DNA from: Flavobacterium sp. KJJ
GTDB lineage: Bacteria; Bacteroidota; Bacteroidia; Flavobacteriales; Flavobacteriaceae
DNA length: 64,000 nt
Reading direction: 5' to 3'
Assembly (NCBI RefSeq): GCF_000708595.2
Contig: NZ_JARP01000003.1
Location: forward strand, 1 to 64,000
The notes below the pieces were generated by a model. It was not told where the DNA came from. It searched no databases and was given only the letters and a program-made list of their open reading frames with translations. Positions within the stretch are counted from its first letter, which is position 1; every line of letters begins with the position of its first letter. Shown here piece by piece: positions 17,549-26,299 of the stretch. The position numbers and the translations under genes were made by a program.

Positions 17549-17561
17549 TTGAAAAATTTTA

Positions 17562-17620
17562 GATTTTAGATTTTAAATTTTAGATTGTTTTACATGATCT
17601 AAAATCTAAAATCTAAAATC
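17562..17620. repeat. Simple-word palindrome (AGATTTTAG family)
   Basis: 24-nt arms at 17562-17585 and 17597-17620, made of repeated GATTTTA words, matching except one base, with an 11-nt loop. It lies between two minus-strand genes and could weaken or end transcription. Confidence 0.7.
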
Positions 17621-17632
17621 ATTAATCTAAAA

Positions 17633-18154
17633 TTAAATTTTCTCAGCGTAAACAATATAGTATCTATTTGTAAAACTGCGTAAAAATGGTCTTAAACCAA
17701 ATTTCTTTACTGGATTTGTCCACTTTTGCCTGTCGACGATTTTCCAGCCGGTTTTTTCTAAAAGCCAGTCTAACTGCCAATCTTCAAATTCATGGTAATG
17801 TCTGTCCCACATATCTGTTTTAGAACGGTATGCCGGAGAAAACCATAAACGCATCGGAATTGAAATTAATAGTTTGTCTGATTTAATTTCGCTTAAAATT
17901 GTAAACGGATTTAATAAATGCTCGAAAATTTCGAATGCAGTTACAACATTTTGAGTGTCATTTTTGAAAACACTTTGGTCTAAATCTAAATCTTCGCCAG
18001 TTGTATTTTTTACTGAATATCCAGCTTCTTTCATGATTTTTGAAAACGGATTTTCAACTCCTAAATCAAGAATAGTTTCAGACGTTTTGATATGTTTTTG
18101 TAAAAATTCTAAAGTAAGTTTGAATCTTTTATTGGGAAACGTTTTTTCGTACAT
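17633..18154 (-). CDS. Class I SAM-dependent methyltransferase
   Basis: A 173-residue protein with a compact methyltransferase core. The SAM-binding motif I is in ETILDLGVENPFS, an acidic residue follows in TTGEDLDLD, and motif IV appears as VVTAFEIFEHLLNP. The C-terminal WQLDWLLEKTGWKIVDRQ is a common late segment of this family. It is short for the family (usually 200-250), without an obvious break. Substrate unknown. A TATATTTG box lies about 30 nt upstream. Confidence 0.78.
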   Translation of the reverse strand: MYEKTFPNKRFKLTLEFLQKHIKTSETILDLGVENPFSKIMKEAGYSVKNTTGEDLDLDQSVFKNDTQNVVTAFEIFEHLLNPFTILSEIKSDKLLISIPMRLWFSPAYRSKTDMWDRHYHEFEDWQLDWLLEKTGWKIVDRQKWTNPVKKFGLRPFLRSFTNRYYIVYAEKI

Positions 18155-18187
18155 TTTATAGTTTTTAACGGCAAAGGCGCAAATATA

Positions 18188-18223
18188 CTAAAAAGTCCGC
18201 ATTTTAAGATGCGGACTTTTTTA
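18188..18223 (-). terminator. Terminator of ketoacyl synthase III gene
   Basis: A 13-bp stem AAAAAGTCCGCAT (18190-18202) with 18209-18221 and a 6-nt loop; the T run on the minus strand follows. Immediately upstream of it (18237-18290) is an imperfect 17-bp palindrome made of CAGTTTACAGT words. Confidence 0.85.
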
Positions 18224-18294
18224 AGTTTTTAGTTTACAGTCGCAGTTTACAGTTTGTCGAACTTATTGTTGCGATTGTAAACTGTGACTGATTA

Positions 18295-19353
18295 CTAGTA
18301 TCTATATACAAAAGCATTAACGTTCATTCCCGCTCCAACCGAAGCAAAAATTACAACATCGCCTTTGTTGATTTCATGATTTTCGATTTTACCCTGAATC
18401 AATAAATCGTACAAAGTTGGTACTGTTGCAACACTGCTGTTTCCTAAGTCATGAATGCTCATTGGCATAATATTTTTAGGTGCAGTTTTATCATATAATT
18501 TATAGAAACGATCAATAATCGCTTCGTCCATTTTTTCATTAGCTTGATGAATCAAGATTTTTTTCACTTCGTCAATACCAATACCGCTTTTGTCAAGACA
18601 GTTTTTCATGGCACATGGAACTTGGCTTAAAGCAAATTCGTAAATTTTTCGCCCGTACATTTTGATGTATTTAATATCCGGATCTAAATCTTGATTGTAT
18701 GATTTTCCGAAGTATAAAAAGTTGGCTTCATCATTAGCAAAAGTGGCGCTTTCGTAAGCTAATAAACCAGCTTCATCTTCTGAGGCTTCTAAGATCGAAG
18801 CTCCCGCACCATCAGAATAAATCATCGAATCACGGTCGTGATCGTCAACAACTCTTGACAACGTTTCTGCTCCAATTACTAAAACACGCTTTGCCATTCC
18901 AGACTTAATAAATGCGTTCGCTTGCAAAACGCCCTCAATCCAGCCTGGGCACCCAAAAAGAATATCATAAGCTACACATTTTGGATTTTTAATTGCCAAT
19001 TTGTTTTTAACACGAGTTGCCAAACTTGGCAAAATATCCGTTTGATGCGTTCCAGATTTTACATCGCCAAAGTTATGAGCGAAAATAATGTAGTCTAGTG
19101 TTTCAGCATCAATTCCTGCGTTTGCAATTGCTCTTTCAGCTGCAAAAAAGGCTAAATCAGATGCGTTGTGTTGAGTTTCGGCATAACGGCGATTTTCAAT
19201 TCCGGTAATACCTTTAAATTTTTTAATTACCACTTCATTTGGGTAGCCAAAAGGAGTTCCGTCTTCATTTAAAAAAACATGCTTGTCAAAGTCAGTGTTG
19301 CTTACTTCTTTATTAGGAATATAACTTCCTATACCTATTATTTTTATTTTCAT
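18295..19353 (-). CDS. 3-oxoacyl-ACP synthase III (FabH-like)
   Basis: A thiolase-fold condensing enzyme of 352 residues. The catalytic triad can be placed: Cys135 in ILFGCPGW, His in ILIHQANEK, and Asn in HDLGNSSVATVP. The ATG at 19353 (MKIKIIGIGSYIP) is preferred to a frame reaching 19446, whose extra 31 residues are low-complexity and unlike the family. It is longer than E. coli FabH (317) and has an extra segment near DEDGT/FGYPNE, so it may serve a specialised acyl starter instead of bulk fatty-acid initiation. Confidence 0.85.
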   Translation of the reverse strand: MKIKIIGIGSYIPNKEVSNTDFDKHVFLNEDGTPFGYPNEVVIKKFKGITGIENRRYAETQHNASDLAFFAAERAIANAGIDAETLDYIIFAHNFGDVKSGTHQTDILPSLATRVKNKLAIKNPKCVAYDILFGCPGWIEGVLQANAFIKSGMAKRVLVIGAETLSRVVDDHDRDSMIYSDGAGASILEASEDEAGLLAYESATFANDEANFLYFGKSYNQDLDPDIKYIKMYGRKIYEFALSQVPCAMKNCLDKSGIGIDEVKKILIHQANEKMDEAIIDRFYKLYDKTAPKNIMPMSIHDLGNSSVATVPTLYDLLIQGKIENHEINKGDVVIFASVGAGMNVNAFVYRY

Positions 19354-19544
19354 TATTCCTCGATTATCCGGTAAATTTATTGCTAAAGTATAAATAAAAT
19401 CATGATAACTATCATAAAAAATACTATGCATGCATATAATTATCAAATAACAATTTTTTATTGAATTTATTGTTTATTTTTTAATGATTTTTTAATTTTT
19501 TCGAGATTTCAAACGTTTGAAATAAAGATAGAGTTTGAAAAAAA

Positions 19545-19599
19545 GTTTCAGGTTTCAAGTTTCAAGTTACCCAGAACCTGAAACCTTGAAACTTGAAAT
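19545..19599. repeat. Simple-word palindrome (TTTCAGGTTTCAAG family)
   Basis: Words GTTTCAGGTTTCAAGTTTC on the left and their complements (AACCTGAAACCTTGAAACTT) on the right of a short ACCCAG spacer. The same words recur at 35641-35670 and 53102-53149. Confidence 0.75.
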
Positions 19600-19605
19600 A
19601 AAAAC

Positions 19606-19639
19606 AAAACCCGACAAGTTATAAAAATTGTCGGGTTTT
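19606..19639 (-). terminator. Terminator of gcvP
   Basis: A perfect 12-bp stem AAAACCCGACAA (19606-19617) with 19628-19639. It lies 22 nt downstream of the gcvP stop. Confidence 0.88.
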
Positions 19640-19661
19640 GATATTTATAAGAAACTATTTT

Positions 19662-22511
19662 TTAGTTTTCCATGTAAGCTTCAATAGGAGCACAGCTGCA
19701 AACTAAATTTCTGTCACCGTATGCATCATCCACACGACGAACAGATGGCCAGAATTTATTTTCAGCAATATACTCTAATGGGTAAGCTGCTTTTTCTCTA
19801 GTATAAGGGAAACTCCAAGTATCTGTAGTTAACATTGCCAATGTGTGAGGTGCATTTTTCAATACATTGTTTTTGTCATCAGCTGTTGCAGCTTCAATCT
19901 CTTTTCTGATTGAGATAAGAGCATCACAAAAACGATCTAACTCAGCTAAATCTTCAGATTCAGTAGGTTCGATCATTAAAGTTCCTGCTACAGGGAAAGA
20001 AACCGTAGGAGCGTGGAAACCGTAATCCATTAAACGTTTCGCGATATCACCAACTTCAATTCCGTTTTCTTTAAATGAACGGCAATCTAAAATCATTTCG
20101 TGAGCCGCTCTTCCGCATTCTCCAGTGTAAAGAATTGGATAATGACCTTCAAAACGAGCTTTCATATAGTTAGCATTCAAAATCGCATGCTCTGTAGCAC
20201 TTTTTAATCCTTCAGCACCCATCATTGTGATGTAACCGTAAGAAATCAAACAAACTAAAGCTGATCCGTAAGGTGCAGATGAAATAGCTGTAATAGCTTG
20301 TTCACCGCCTACTTTTAAGATTGGGTTTGTTGGTAAAAATGGAACCAGTTTTTCGTTTACACAAATTGGTCCAACTCCAGGTCCACCGCCACCGTGAGGA
20401 ATAGCGAATGTTTTGTGTAAGTTTAAGTGACAAACGTCAGCGCCAATTGTAGCAGGATTTGTTAATCCAACTTGCGCGTTCATATTAGCACCATCCATAT
20501 ATACTAATCCGCCATTGTCGTGGATTAATTTTGTGATTTCAATAATTGAAGATTCGAAAACTCCGTGAGTAGAAGGGTACGTTACCATCAAACAAGATAA
20601 ATCATCTTTGTGCTCAATCGCTTTTTCTCTTAAATCTTCTACATCAATATTTCCTTCTGGAGTCGTTTTAGTCACAATGATTTTCATTCCGGCCATTGCT
20701 GCAGAAGCAGGATTGGTTCCGTGCGCAGATGATGGAATTAAACATACATTACGGTAACCTTCGTTTCTTGATAAATGGTAAGCACGAATCGCCATTAAAC
20801 CTGCATATTCTCCTTGAGCTCCAGAGTTAGGCTGTAAAGTTGTTCCAGCAAAACCTGTAATTACATTTAATTGCTCTTCTAATTTTTTAAGCATCGTGAT
20901 ATAACCTTCAGCTTGCTCAACTGGTGCAAACGGGTGAATGCTGTTCCAGTTTGGCATTGATAAAGGCAACATTTCAGAAGCTGCGTTTAATTTCATTGTA
21001 CAAGAACCTAATGAAATCATCGAATGATTCAAAGATAAATCTTTACGTTCTAATTTTTTAATGTAACGCATGATCTGACTTTCTGAATGATGATTGTTGA
21101 AAACATCATGCGTTAAGAAAGAAGATGTTCTTTCTAATGAAGCAGGTAATTGACTTGCAGTCGCTAATTCAGAAACGGTGGAAGTTTCTTTTCCTAAAGC
21201 TTCAGCAAAAATGGCAATAATTTGGTTGATGTCTGCAATTGAAGTCGTTTCGTTTAATGAAATCGAAATCGTATCAGCATCAACATAAAAGAAGTTTACT
21301 TCGTTTTTCTCCGCAACAGCTTTTACTTTTTGAGCATCTGCTTTTACCAAAATAGTATCAAAGTAAGCCGTGTTCGTTTGGAAAACGCCTAATTTATTTA
21401 AAGCTTCAGCAGTAGTAACCGCCGATGCGTGAACTTTGTTTGCAATATATTGTAATCCTTTTGGTCCGTGATAAACCGCATACATTCCAGCCATAACCGC
21501 TAATAAAACCTGAGCGGTACATATATTTGAAGTTGCTTTTTCACGTTTAATGTGCTGCTCACGAGTTCCTAAAGCCATACGTAAAGCACGGTTCCCGTTT
21601 ACATCAATAGAAACTCCGATAATACGACCTGGCATAGATCTTTTGTACTCATCTTTAGTTGCAAAAAAAGCAGCGTGAGGACCACCGTAACCCATTGGGA
21701 CACCAAAACGCTGTGAAGTTCCAACAACTACTGCAGCTCCCATTTCTCCCGGAGAAGTTAAAGCGGCCAATGATAAAATATCAGCAGCAAAAGCTACTTT
21801 AATTTCGTTTTCTTTTGCTTTAGCAACAAAAGCACTGTAATCGTTTACCTGACCATATTTTCCCGGATATTGTAAAATAGCTCCAAAAAACTCATTTGAA
21901 AAATCAAAAGTTTCGTGGTTTCCAACTACTAATTCAATTCCAATTGGAGTTGAGCGTGTTTGAAGTACTGATAAAGTCTGTGGTAAAATTTCTTCAGAAA
22001 CGAAGAATTTATTGGTATTGTTTTTCTTTTGATCACGTGTACGAACGTCAAACAATAAAGCCATCGCTTCTGCAGCAGCAGTACCTTCATCTAATAAAGA
22101 TGCATTGGCAATTTCCATTCCAGTTAACTCAATAACAGTAGTTTGGAAATTTAAAATAGCTTCTAAACGACCTTGAGCAATTTCTGCCTGATAAGGTGTG
22201 TAAGCAGTATACCATCCTGGATTTTCGAAGATATTTCTCTGAATTGGAGCAGGAACAATAGTTGGATGATAACCCAAACCAATGTACGATTTGAATACTT
22301 TATTTTTCTTTCCTAATTCCTGAATATGATTTGCGAATTCGTATTCCGTCATCGCTGGCTCTAAATTTAAAGGTGCTTTTAAACGAATGTCATCTGGAAG
22401 GGTTTCGTAAACAAGTTGTTCGATCGATTCAACTCCAATTGTCTGTAACATGTGTTGAAGATCTGTTTCTCTTGGACCAATGTGTCTTAAAGCAAAAGCA
22501 TCTGTTTTCAT
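19662..22511 (-). CDS. gcvP: Glycine dehydrogenase (decarboxylating), P protein
   Basis: The PLP enzyme of the glycine cleavage system: decarboxylates glycine and passes the aminomethyl group to lipoylated H protein. At 949 residues it is the single-chain form with both halves fused. The PLP lysine is Lys700 in HLNLHKTFAIPHGGGGPG. The N-terminal RHIGPRE and the TPYQAEIAQGRLE segment are typical. The other gcv genes are not in this window. A TAATTTTG box on the minus strand (22550-22543) is a likely -7 element about 30 nt before the start. Confidence 0.97.
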   Translation of the reverse strand: MKTDAFALRHIGPRETDLQHMLQTIGVESIEQLVYETLPDDIRLKAPLNLEPAMTEYEFANHIQELGKKNKVFKSYIGLGYHPTIVPAPIQRNIFENPGWYTAYTPYQAEIAQGRLEAILNFQTTVIELTGMEIANASLLDEGTAAAEAMALLFDVRTRDQKKNNTNKFFVSEEILPQTLSVLQTRSTPIGIELVVGNHETFDFSNEFFGAILQYPGKYGQVNDYSAFVAKAKENEIKVAFAADILSLAALTSPGEMGAAVVVGTSQRFGVPMGYGGPHAAFFATKDEYKRSMPGRIIGVSIDVNGNRALRMALGTREQHIKREKATSNICTAQVLLAVMAGMYAVYHGPKGLQYIANKVHASAVTTAEALNKLGVFQTNTAYFDTILVKADAQKVKAVAEKNEVNFFYVDADTISISLNETTSIADINQIIAIFAEALGKETSTVSELATASQLPASLERTSSFLTHDVFNNHHSESQIMRYIKKLERKDLSLNHSMISLGSCTMKLNAASEMLPLSMPNWNSIHPFAPVEQAEGYITMLKKLEEQLNVITGFAGTTLQPNSGAQGEYAGLMAIRAYHLSRNEGYRNVCLIPSSAHGTNPASAAMAGMKIIVTKTTPEGNIDVEDLREKAIEHKDDLSCLMVTYPSTHGVFESSIIEITKLIHDNGGLVYMDGANMNAQVGLTNPATIGADVCHLNLHKTFAIPHGGGGPGVGPICVNEKLVPFLPTNPILKVGGEQAITAISSAPYGSALVCLISYGYITMMGAEGLKSATEHAILNANYMKARFEGHYPILYTGECGRAAHEMILDCRSFKENGIEVGDIAKRLMDYGFHAPTVSFPVAGTLMIEPTESEDLAELDRFCDALISIRKEIEAATADDKNNVLKNAPHTLAMLTTDTWSFPYTREKAAYPLEYIAENKFWPSVRRVDDAYGDRNLVCSCAPIEAYMEN

Positions 22512-22542
22512 ATAGTTGTAATAGTGTTGTTTTTTTGTCGCG

Positions 22543-22550
22543 CAAAATTA
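22543..22550 (-). promoter_or_regulatory. Probable -7 box of gcvP
   Basis: TAATTTTG read on the minus strand fits TAnnTTTG, 31 nt before the gcvP start. No clear TTG -33 element is seen at the expected distance. Confidence 0.4.
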
Positions 22551-22614
22551 AGTATTATTAATAATTTAACGGCCATTTTTAACTTCAATTTTTATGAAAT
22601 TTACAACTAAAGAG

Positions 22615-22642
22615 TTGATTTGTTAATAATTGATTAGATTTG
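22615..22642 (+). promoter_or_regulatory. Promoter of UbiA-like gene, abutting the start codon
   Basis: TTG (22615-22617), 17-nt spacer, TAGATTTG (22635-22642): a full match to the Bacteroidetes consensus. Only 4 nt separate the box from the ATG at 22647, which predicts an almost leaderless mRNA. Confidence 0.6.
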
Positions 22643-22646
22643 AGTA

Positions 22647-23453
22647 ATGAAACTTTTAAAGCAGATATTAGATTTTTACCTGAATAGCAGTATCCATGTG
22701 GCTTTATCGTGTTATGCATTGGTTCGAATTACGTTTTATTTCTTTCATCTTCAATATGATGAGCCAATGGCTTTGTTCGTTTTTTTTGGAACAATTGTAG
22801 GATATAATTTTGTAAAATACGATGCTTTGGTTCGAGTAAAGAAAAAACCAATCGGGAATCAGTTAAAAATTATTGCTGTTTTAAGTTTTATTTCGCTGCT
22901 TTTAGTCGGCTATTATTTTTTCCATTTAAAACGAATTACACAAATCGTTTCTGTTGGAATTTTTGCCATAACCGCACTTTATACTTTACCATTTTTTCCC
23001 AACAAAAAAAATGCGCGAAACTGGGCAGGTGTAAAAATTTATATTGTTTCACTTTGCTGGGTAGGAGCTACTTTAGTTTTACCCTACATAAATGCCGAAG
23101 TTCCGTTTACAGCCAACTTTTTTATCAAATGTATTCAACGTTTTGTGTTGGTTTTTGTACTGATTCTGGTTTTTGAAATTTTAGATTTAGCCAATGACGA
23201 TCCGCATTTAAAAACCGTTCCGCAGACAATAGGCGTAAAGCGAACAAAGATTTTAGGATTTTCACTTTTAGTTCCGTTTTGGGTTTTAGGAATTTTGACT
23301 TTTACGCTTCACGATCTTATTATCAACCTCATTATGGTTGTCACTTTAATGTTGTTTATTCTGTTCGCCAATACAAACCGCTCCAAATATTACACTTCTT
23401 TTTGGGTCGAAAGTGTACCCATTTTTTGGTGGCTTATGATTGTTTTTTTATAA
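22647..23453 (+). CDS. Polytopic membrane protein, UbiA prenyltransferase-like
   Basis: A 268-residue protein with about eight hydrophobic segments. Two polar loops recall the aspartate motifs of UbiA-type prenyltransferases: VGYNFVKYDALVRVKKKP near 50-65, and DLANDDPHLKTVPQTIGVKR near 183-202, which resembles the second D...D-KT-P-G motif. The first motif is degenerate. UbiA enzymes attach isoprenoid chains to aromatic or other acceptors in the membrane. The assignment is tentative; it could be an inactive relative. Convergent with the SRPBCC gene over a repeat-rich spacer. Confidence 0.6.
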   Translation: MKLLKQILDFYLNSSIHVALSCYALVRITFYFFHLQYDEPMALFVFFGTIVGYNFVKYDALVRVKKKPIGNQLKIIAVLSFISLLLVGYYFFHLKRITQIVSVGIFAITALYTLPFFPNKKNARNWAGVKIYIVSLCWVGATLVLPYINAEVPFTANFFIKCIQRFVLVFVLILVFEILDLANDDPHLKTVPQTIGVKRTKILGFSLLVPFWVLGILTFTLHDLIINLIMVVTLMLFILFANTNRSKYYTSFWVESVPIFWWLMIVFL

Positions 23454-23478
23454 ATAATGGTATTTGCGTCTTTAATTT

Positions 23479-23576
23479 GGGCGTGCCCCTCCGGGTCGGG
23501 CTATCCGCTCCAAGTCCTCGCACTTCCTTCGTCAGGCTGTGGGCTATCCGCTTCTATCCCTCACGCAAACCGTAAA
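23479..23576. repeat. Structured dispersed repeat, copy 2
   Basis: Starts GGGCGTGCCCCTCCGGG, continues TCGGGCTATCCGCTCC and ends CTATCCCTCACGC. It shares the head, GGGCTATCCGC core and tail with the element at 6502-6614 but has a 4-nt loop where that copy has the long hairpin. The core GGGCTATCCGCT occurs twice inside this copy (near 23498 and 23541). It lies just after a stop codon. Confidence 0.75.
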
Positions 23577-23626
23577 ACAAGAAAATTCATTTTCAACACA
23601 AAAATATTGAATCAGTTTAATTCTTG

Positions 23627-23756
23627 AATTGCCTCCAGCTTTAGCTGGAGGTGAAAAATTAGTATCCAATCTGGCTTTAGCCAAACTTTATCATTTGGCT
23701 AAAGCCAACAATATTCTCTCTCATATTTCATCCTCCAGCTAAAGCTGGAGGCAATT
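23627..23756. repeat. Nested quadruple palindrome (CCTCCAGCTTTAGCTGGAGG)
   Basis: Outer 25-nt arms (23627-23651 and 23732-23756) are perfect reverse complements, and each arm is itself a near-palindrome around AGCTTTAGCT. Two inner arms (23672-23685 and 23694-23707, TGGCTTTAGCCAAA and complement) repeat the plan. All four units share the centre GCTTTAGC or its complement. No coding sequence is present. Confidence 0.85.
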
Positions 23757-23880
23757 GAAATTAATATTTTAAAATCTGCTCGAATCTGCCAAATCTGCGT
23801 GAAAAATAACTTTTGCTAATGTTTCAAAATCAAACTAATCCATTTCTTTTTTGCTTGGCAAGACCCTTTTATTTTCAATT

Positions 23881-24330
23881 CTATTTTTCAGAAACTTGTT
23901 TCAGAACTTTATTTCTCTCTAAAAGAAAATTCGTTAAGTGCTTTTTCAGAAATAAAACATCAAATAATTTCCCGAAAATGCCAAACGGAGTTTCATATTG
24001 CATTTTATCTTTCATGATCGTAATTCCATTTTCTTCTTCAAAAAAATGTTCATGTTTAAAAGATTTAAATTTGCCCTGCTCCATTTCATCAACAAAATAA
24101 TCATACAAATTCATTGCAGTAATTCTGCTTTTATGCGTGAGATAAAAACCGAAATGTTTTCCACGCCAGGTTACCGTTTCGTTTAAATTTATCAAACCAG
24201 ATATTACGCCGGCAATTGCTTTTTCGTTTGATTCACTCGCTGATTTTTGATGAATATCGATATTTCTTGAGGCATCAAAAACGATTTGTTTGGGTGCTTT
24301 TATTTTGGTAATTAAGTTTATAGTTGTCAT
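23881..24330 (-). CDS. SRPBCC family protein
   Basis: A 149-residue START/SRPBCC-type helix-grip protein. The opening INLITKIKAPKQIVFDASRNIDIH is the standard first strand plus helix, and the long C-terminal helix KHLTNFLLERNKVLKQ closes the cavity. The middle has VTWRGKHFGFYLTHKSRI. Such proteins bind hydrophobic ligands; some are annotated as cell-division inhibitors without firm evidence. It is the last gene of the unit led by the GbsR/MarR regulator, 156 bp after the TIGR01777 gene with a palindromic repeat in the gap. Confidence 0.75.
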   Translation of the reverse strand: MTTINLITKIKAPKQIVFDASRNIDIHQKSASESNEKAIAGVISGLINLNETVTWRGKHFGFYLTHKSRITAMNLYDYFVDEMEQGKFKSFKHEHFFEEENGITIMKDKMQYETPFGIFGKLFDVLFLKKHLTNFLLERNKVLKQVSEK

Positions 24331-24356
24331 GATTTACATTTTTTTTTACAGAATCT

Positions 24357-24478
24357 TGTCATTTCGATCCCGAGGCTTCGGGAGAGAAATCACACTAGGA
24401 ACTCGACAAAGATTGGCGATTCTCTTTGAGGAATTACTCGTGTCATTTCGATCCCGAAGCCTCGGGATCGAAATGACA
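24357..24478. repeat. CATTTCGA-family repeat with perfect 38-bp palindrome
   Basis: Left part GTCATTTCGATCCCGAGG...GAGAAATCACAC, then at 24441-24478 a palindrome with 17-nt perfect arms (TGTCATTTCGATCCCGA and complement) and an AGCC loop. The words TCATTTCGA and GAGAAATCACAC are shared with 6704-6799. It sits inside the operon gap between the TIGR01777 and SRPBCC genes. Confidence 0.8.
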
Positions 24479-24486
24479 AATAATGC

Positions 24487-25392
24487 TTAAATTAAATCTT
24501 TAAAAGCTTTATCAATATCTCCAAACTTAAACTGAAACCCATTTTCCAAAAGTCGTTTCGGAATCACATTTCTACTTTTCAAAACCAATTCGGTTTCCGT
24601 TCGAATAAAGAAAGATCCGATTTCCAGAATAAATTTGCTCATCGGAATTCCGAAAGGAAAACCAACTGATTTTCTCAGTTTCTGCATAAAATCAGCATTT
24701 CTAATTGGCTTTGGAGAAACGATATTGATAACGCCACCAATTTCTTTCTGAATAACAAAATCAATAGCATTCGCAAAATCTTCTTCATGAATCCAGCTTA
24801 TAAACTGATTTCCTTTGCCTTGTTTTCCTCCAAAACCAATTTTTGACAAAGTCTTTAACGGAATAAAAGCGCCACCATTTTTCCCTAAAACAATTGAAGT
24901 TCGCAAAGCTGTTTTTAAAGTATTTGGAGTTTCAGTTTTAAAGAATGCTTTTTCCCAAGACAAAGCCACGTTTATCGAAAAGTCATTTCCAATTTCGCCG
25001 TCAACTTCATCCATTTGTTTGTCTAAAGAAAAACGATAAATGGTTGCCGTTGATGAATTCAGCCAATGTTTAGGCGGATTCTGGCAATTTAAAACAGCTT
25101 TGTTTAAAATTTTGGTACTTTCAATTCGAGATAAAAGAATTTCTTTTTTATTTTCTTTGGTATAACGGCAATCAACAGATTTTCCGGCAAGATTAATTAA
25201 GACCGAAGCGTTTTCCAATTCCTTTTCCCAGCCGGAAAAACTTTTTGCATTCCAGTTTACGTATTTAATTCCGTCAGTTGTTTGCGATTTTCCACGGGTC
25301 AGAATTACAATTTCTTCAAATTTATTTTTGAAATGATTGACTAAAACTTGTCCTAAAAATCCAGTTCCGGCGGCGATGATAAGTTTACTCAT
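24487..25392 (-). CDS. TIGR01777 family (YfcH-like) epimerase/oxidoreductase
   Basis: An extended-SDR protein of 301 residues. The N-terminal nucleotide motif is IIAAGTGFLGQVLVNHF. The family signature follows: VNWNAKSFSGWEKELENAS, then INLAGKSVDCRYTKENKKEI. The C-terminal DUF1731 domain has LRKSVGFPFGIPMSKF and VIPKRLLENGFQFKF. The enzymatic reaction of this family is not known. Part of the five-gene unit with DCC, DUF2071 and SRPBCC genes. Confidence 0.88.
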   Translation of the reverse strand: MSKLIIAAGTGFLGQVLVNHFKNKFEEIVILTRGKSQTTDGIKYVNWNAKSFSGWEKELENASVLINLAGKSVDCRYTKENKKEILLSRIESTKILNKAVLNCQNPPKHWLNSSTATIYRFSLDKQMDEVDGEIGNDFSINVALSWEKAFFKTETPNTLKTALRTSIVLGKNGGAFIPLKTLSKIGFGGKQGKGNQFISWIHEEDFANAIDFVIQKEIGGVINIVSPKPIRNADFMQKLRKSVGFPFGIPMSKFILEIGSFFIRTETELVLKSRNVIPKRLLENGFQFKFGDIDKAFKDLI

Positions 25393-25410
25393 TTGATAGT
25401 TTTTCGGGTT

Positions 25411-25441
25411 AAACCTACAGGTTTTTAAAACCTGTAGGTTT
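25411..25441. terminator. Palindrome between DCC and TIGR01777 genes
   Basis: A perfect 14-bp stem AAACCTACAGGTTT (25411-25424) with 25428-25441 and a 3-nt loop. It lies in the 58-bp gap inside the operon and may act as an attenuator or mRNA-stabilising hairpin, since no good T run follows on the minus strand. Confidence 0.6.
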
Positions 25442-25450
25442 CTGTAGAAA

Positions 25451-26269
25451 TTAATTTAAAATAAAAAGCAAAGCAAGAATTCGATATAAAATCCAGGTGT
25501 AAGATAAATAAAAGGGAAGTTTTAAAACTTTTACCCTTCTAAAATGTTCTGCACACATAATGAAAACCGTAATTCCAAACCAGCCTAAAACAAACATTTC
25601 CGGAAGATTGATAAACTGATTCAGAATCAAAATCGGAGCTAAAATCAAAGAACCCATTAAAGAAACGGTCATTAAATTTCCTCCATAATTGATTATGTTT
25701 TTTTTATCAAATTTTAAAAGAAACAGACTTTGAAAAACAATTTGTCCAAAAGCCAAAATAATTTCTCTTGTAATATTTGATTTTGGTAAATTCGGAATCA
25801 AATTAGAATATCCAAATAAAACCACACTCGTAATAGTTAAAGCAAATCCAATAAAAAGGAATCTGTATTTGTAATTAAAATCAGGCGTGCATTCTAATTT
25901 GTTTTCTTCTTTTGCAGTTCCCGGAATGATTACTTTTCTGTTATAAGAAACAAAAGAATACATTTTTTTTAAGATGAAATGAATCGGTTTTAGAGTTGCG
26001 ATTTTTTCTATTAGAGGAAAAGAAAATCCAATCACTTTTATCAAACTATCAATTCCGTAAGTGACTGTTTTGGTTTTATTATTAATCAAAGCAATTTCAT
26101 TTGGCGCTCGTTTTAAGTCTACAAAACTTTGTTCTTCATCAGAAAGCTGGCAAGAAGATTTTCTTCCGTTTTCGTCAAGCATGCCGCTTTTTACAAAGCC
26201 GGTTGTATATAAACTGCAAAGTGGACAATCTTCGTCATAAAGTAAGGTTTGGTTTTCGAGCGTTTTCAT
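25451..26269 (-). CDS. DCC (DUF393) thiol-disulfide oxidoreductase-like membrane protein
   Basis: A 272-residue protein with an N-terminal DCC domain: LLYDEDCPLCSLYTTGF contains the redox-like Cys15-x-x-Cys18. Residues from about 135 form four to five membrane helices (for example FLFIGFALTITSVVLFG and MFVLGWFGITVFIMCAEHF). DCC proteins are predicted thiol oxidoreductases with a thioredoxin-like fold, activity unproven. Fusion of DCC to a membrane module is seen in relatives. Third gene of the GbsR unit. Confidence 0.8.
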   Translation of the reverse strand: MKTLENQTLLYDEDCPLCSLYTTGFVKSGMLDENGRKSSCQLSDEEQSFVDLKRAPNEIALINNKTKTVTYGIDSLIKVIGFSFPLIEKIATLKPIHFILKKMYSFVSYNRKVIIPGTAKEENKLECTPDFNYKYRFLFIGFALTITSVVLFGYSNLIPNLPKSNITREIILAFGQIVFQSLFLLKFDKKNIINYGGNLMTVSLMGSLILAPILILNQFINLPEMFVLGWFGITVFIMCAEHFRRVKVLKLPFYLSYTWILYRILALLFILN

Positions 26270-26299
26270 GATTTTTGGTTTTTTAGTTTGATAATTTGA

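Noticed and set aside
19354..19446. 31-residue N-terminal extension of the ketoacyl synthase III
   Set aside because: The extension is low-complexity and the family begins at MKIKIIGIGSY; the ATG at 19353 is a better start.
22512..22646. Glycine riboswitch before gcvP
   Set aside because: The spacer is only 135 bp and the predicted promoter leaves about 30 nt of leader, too short for the aptamer; no matching core was seen.
23279..23575. 98-codon frame overlapping the UbiA-like gene end and the GGGCGTG repeat
   Set aside because: It lies in another frame of a membrane-protein gene and runs into the dispersed repeat; no family resemblance.
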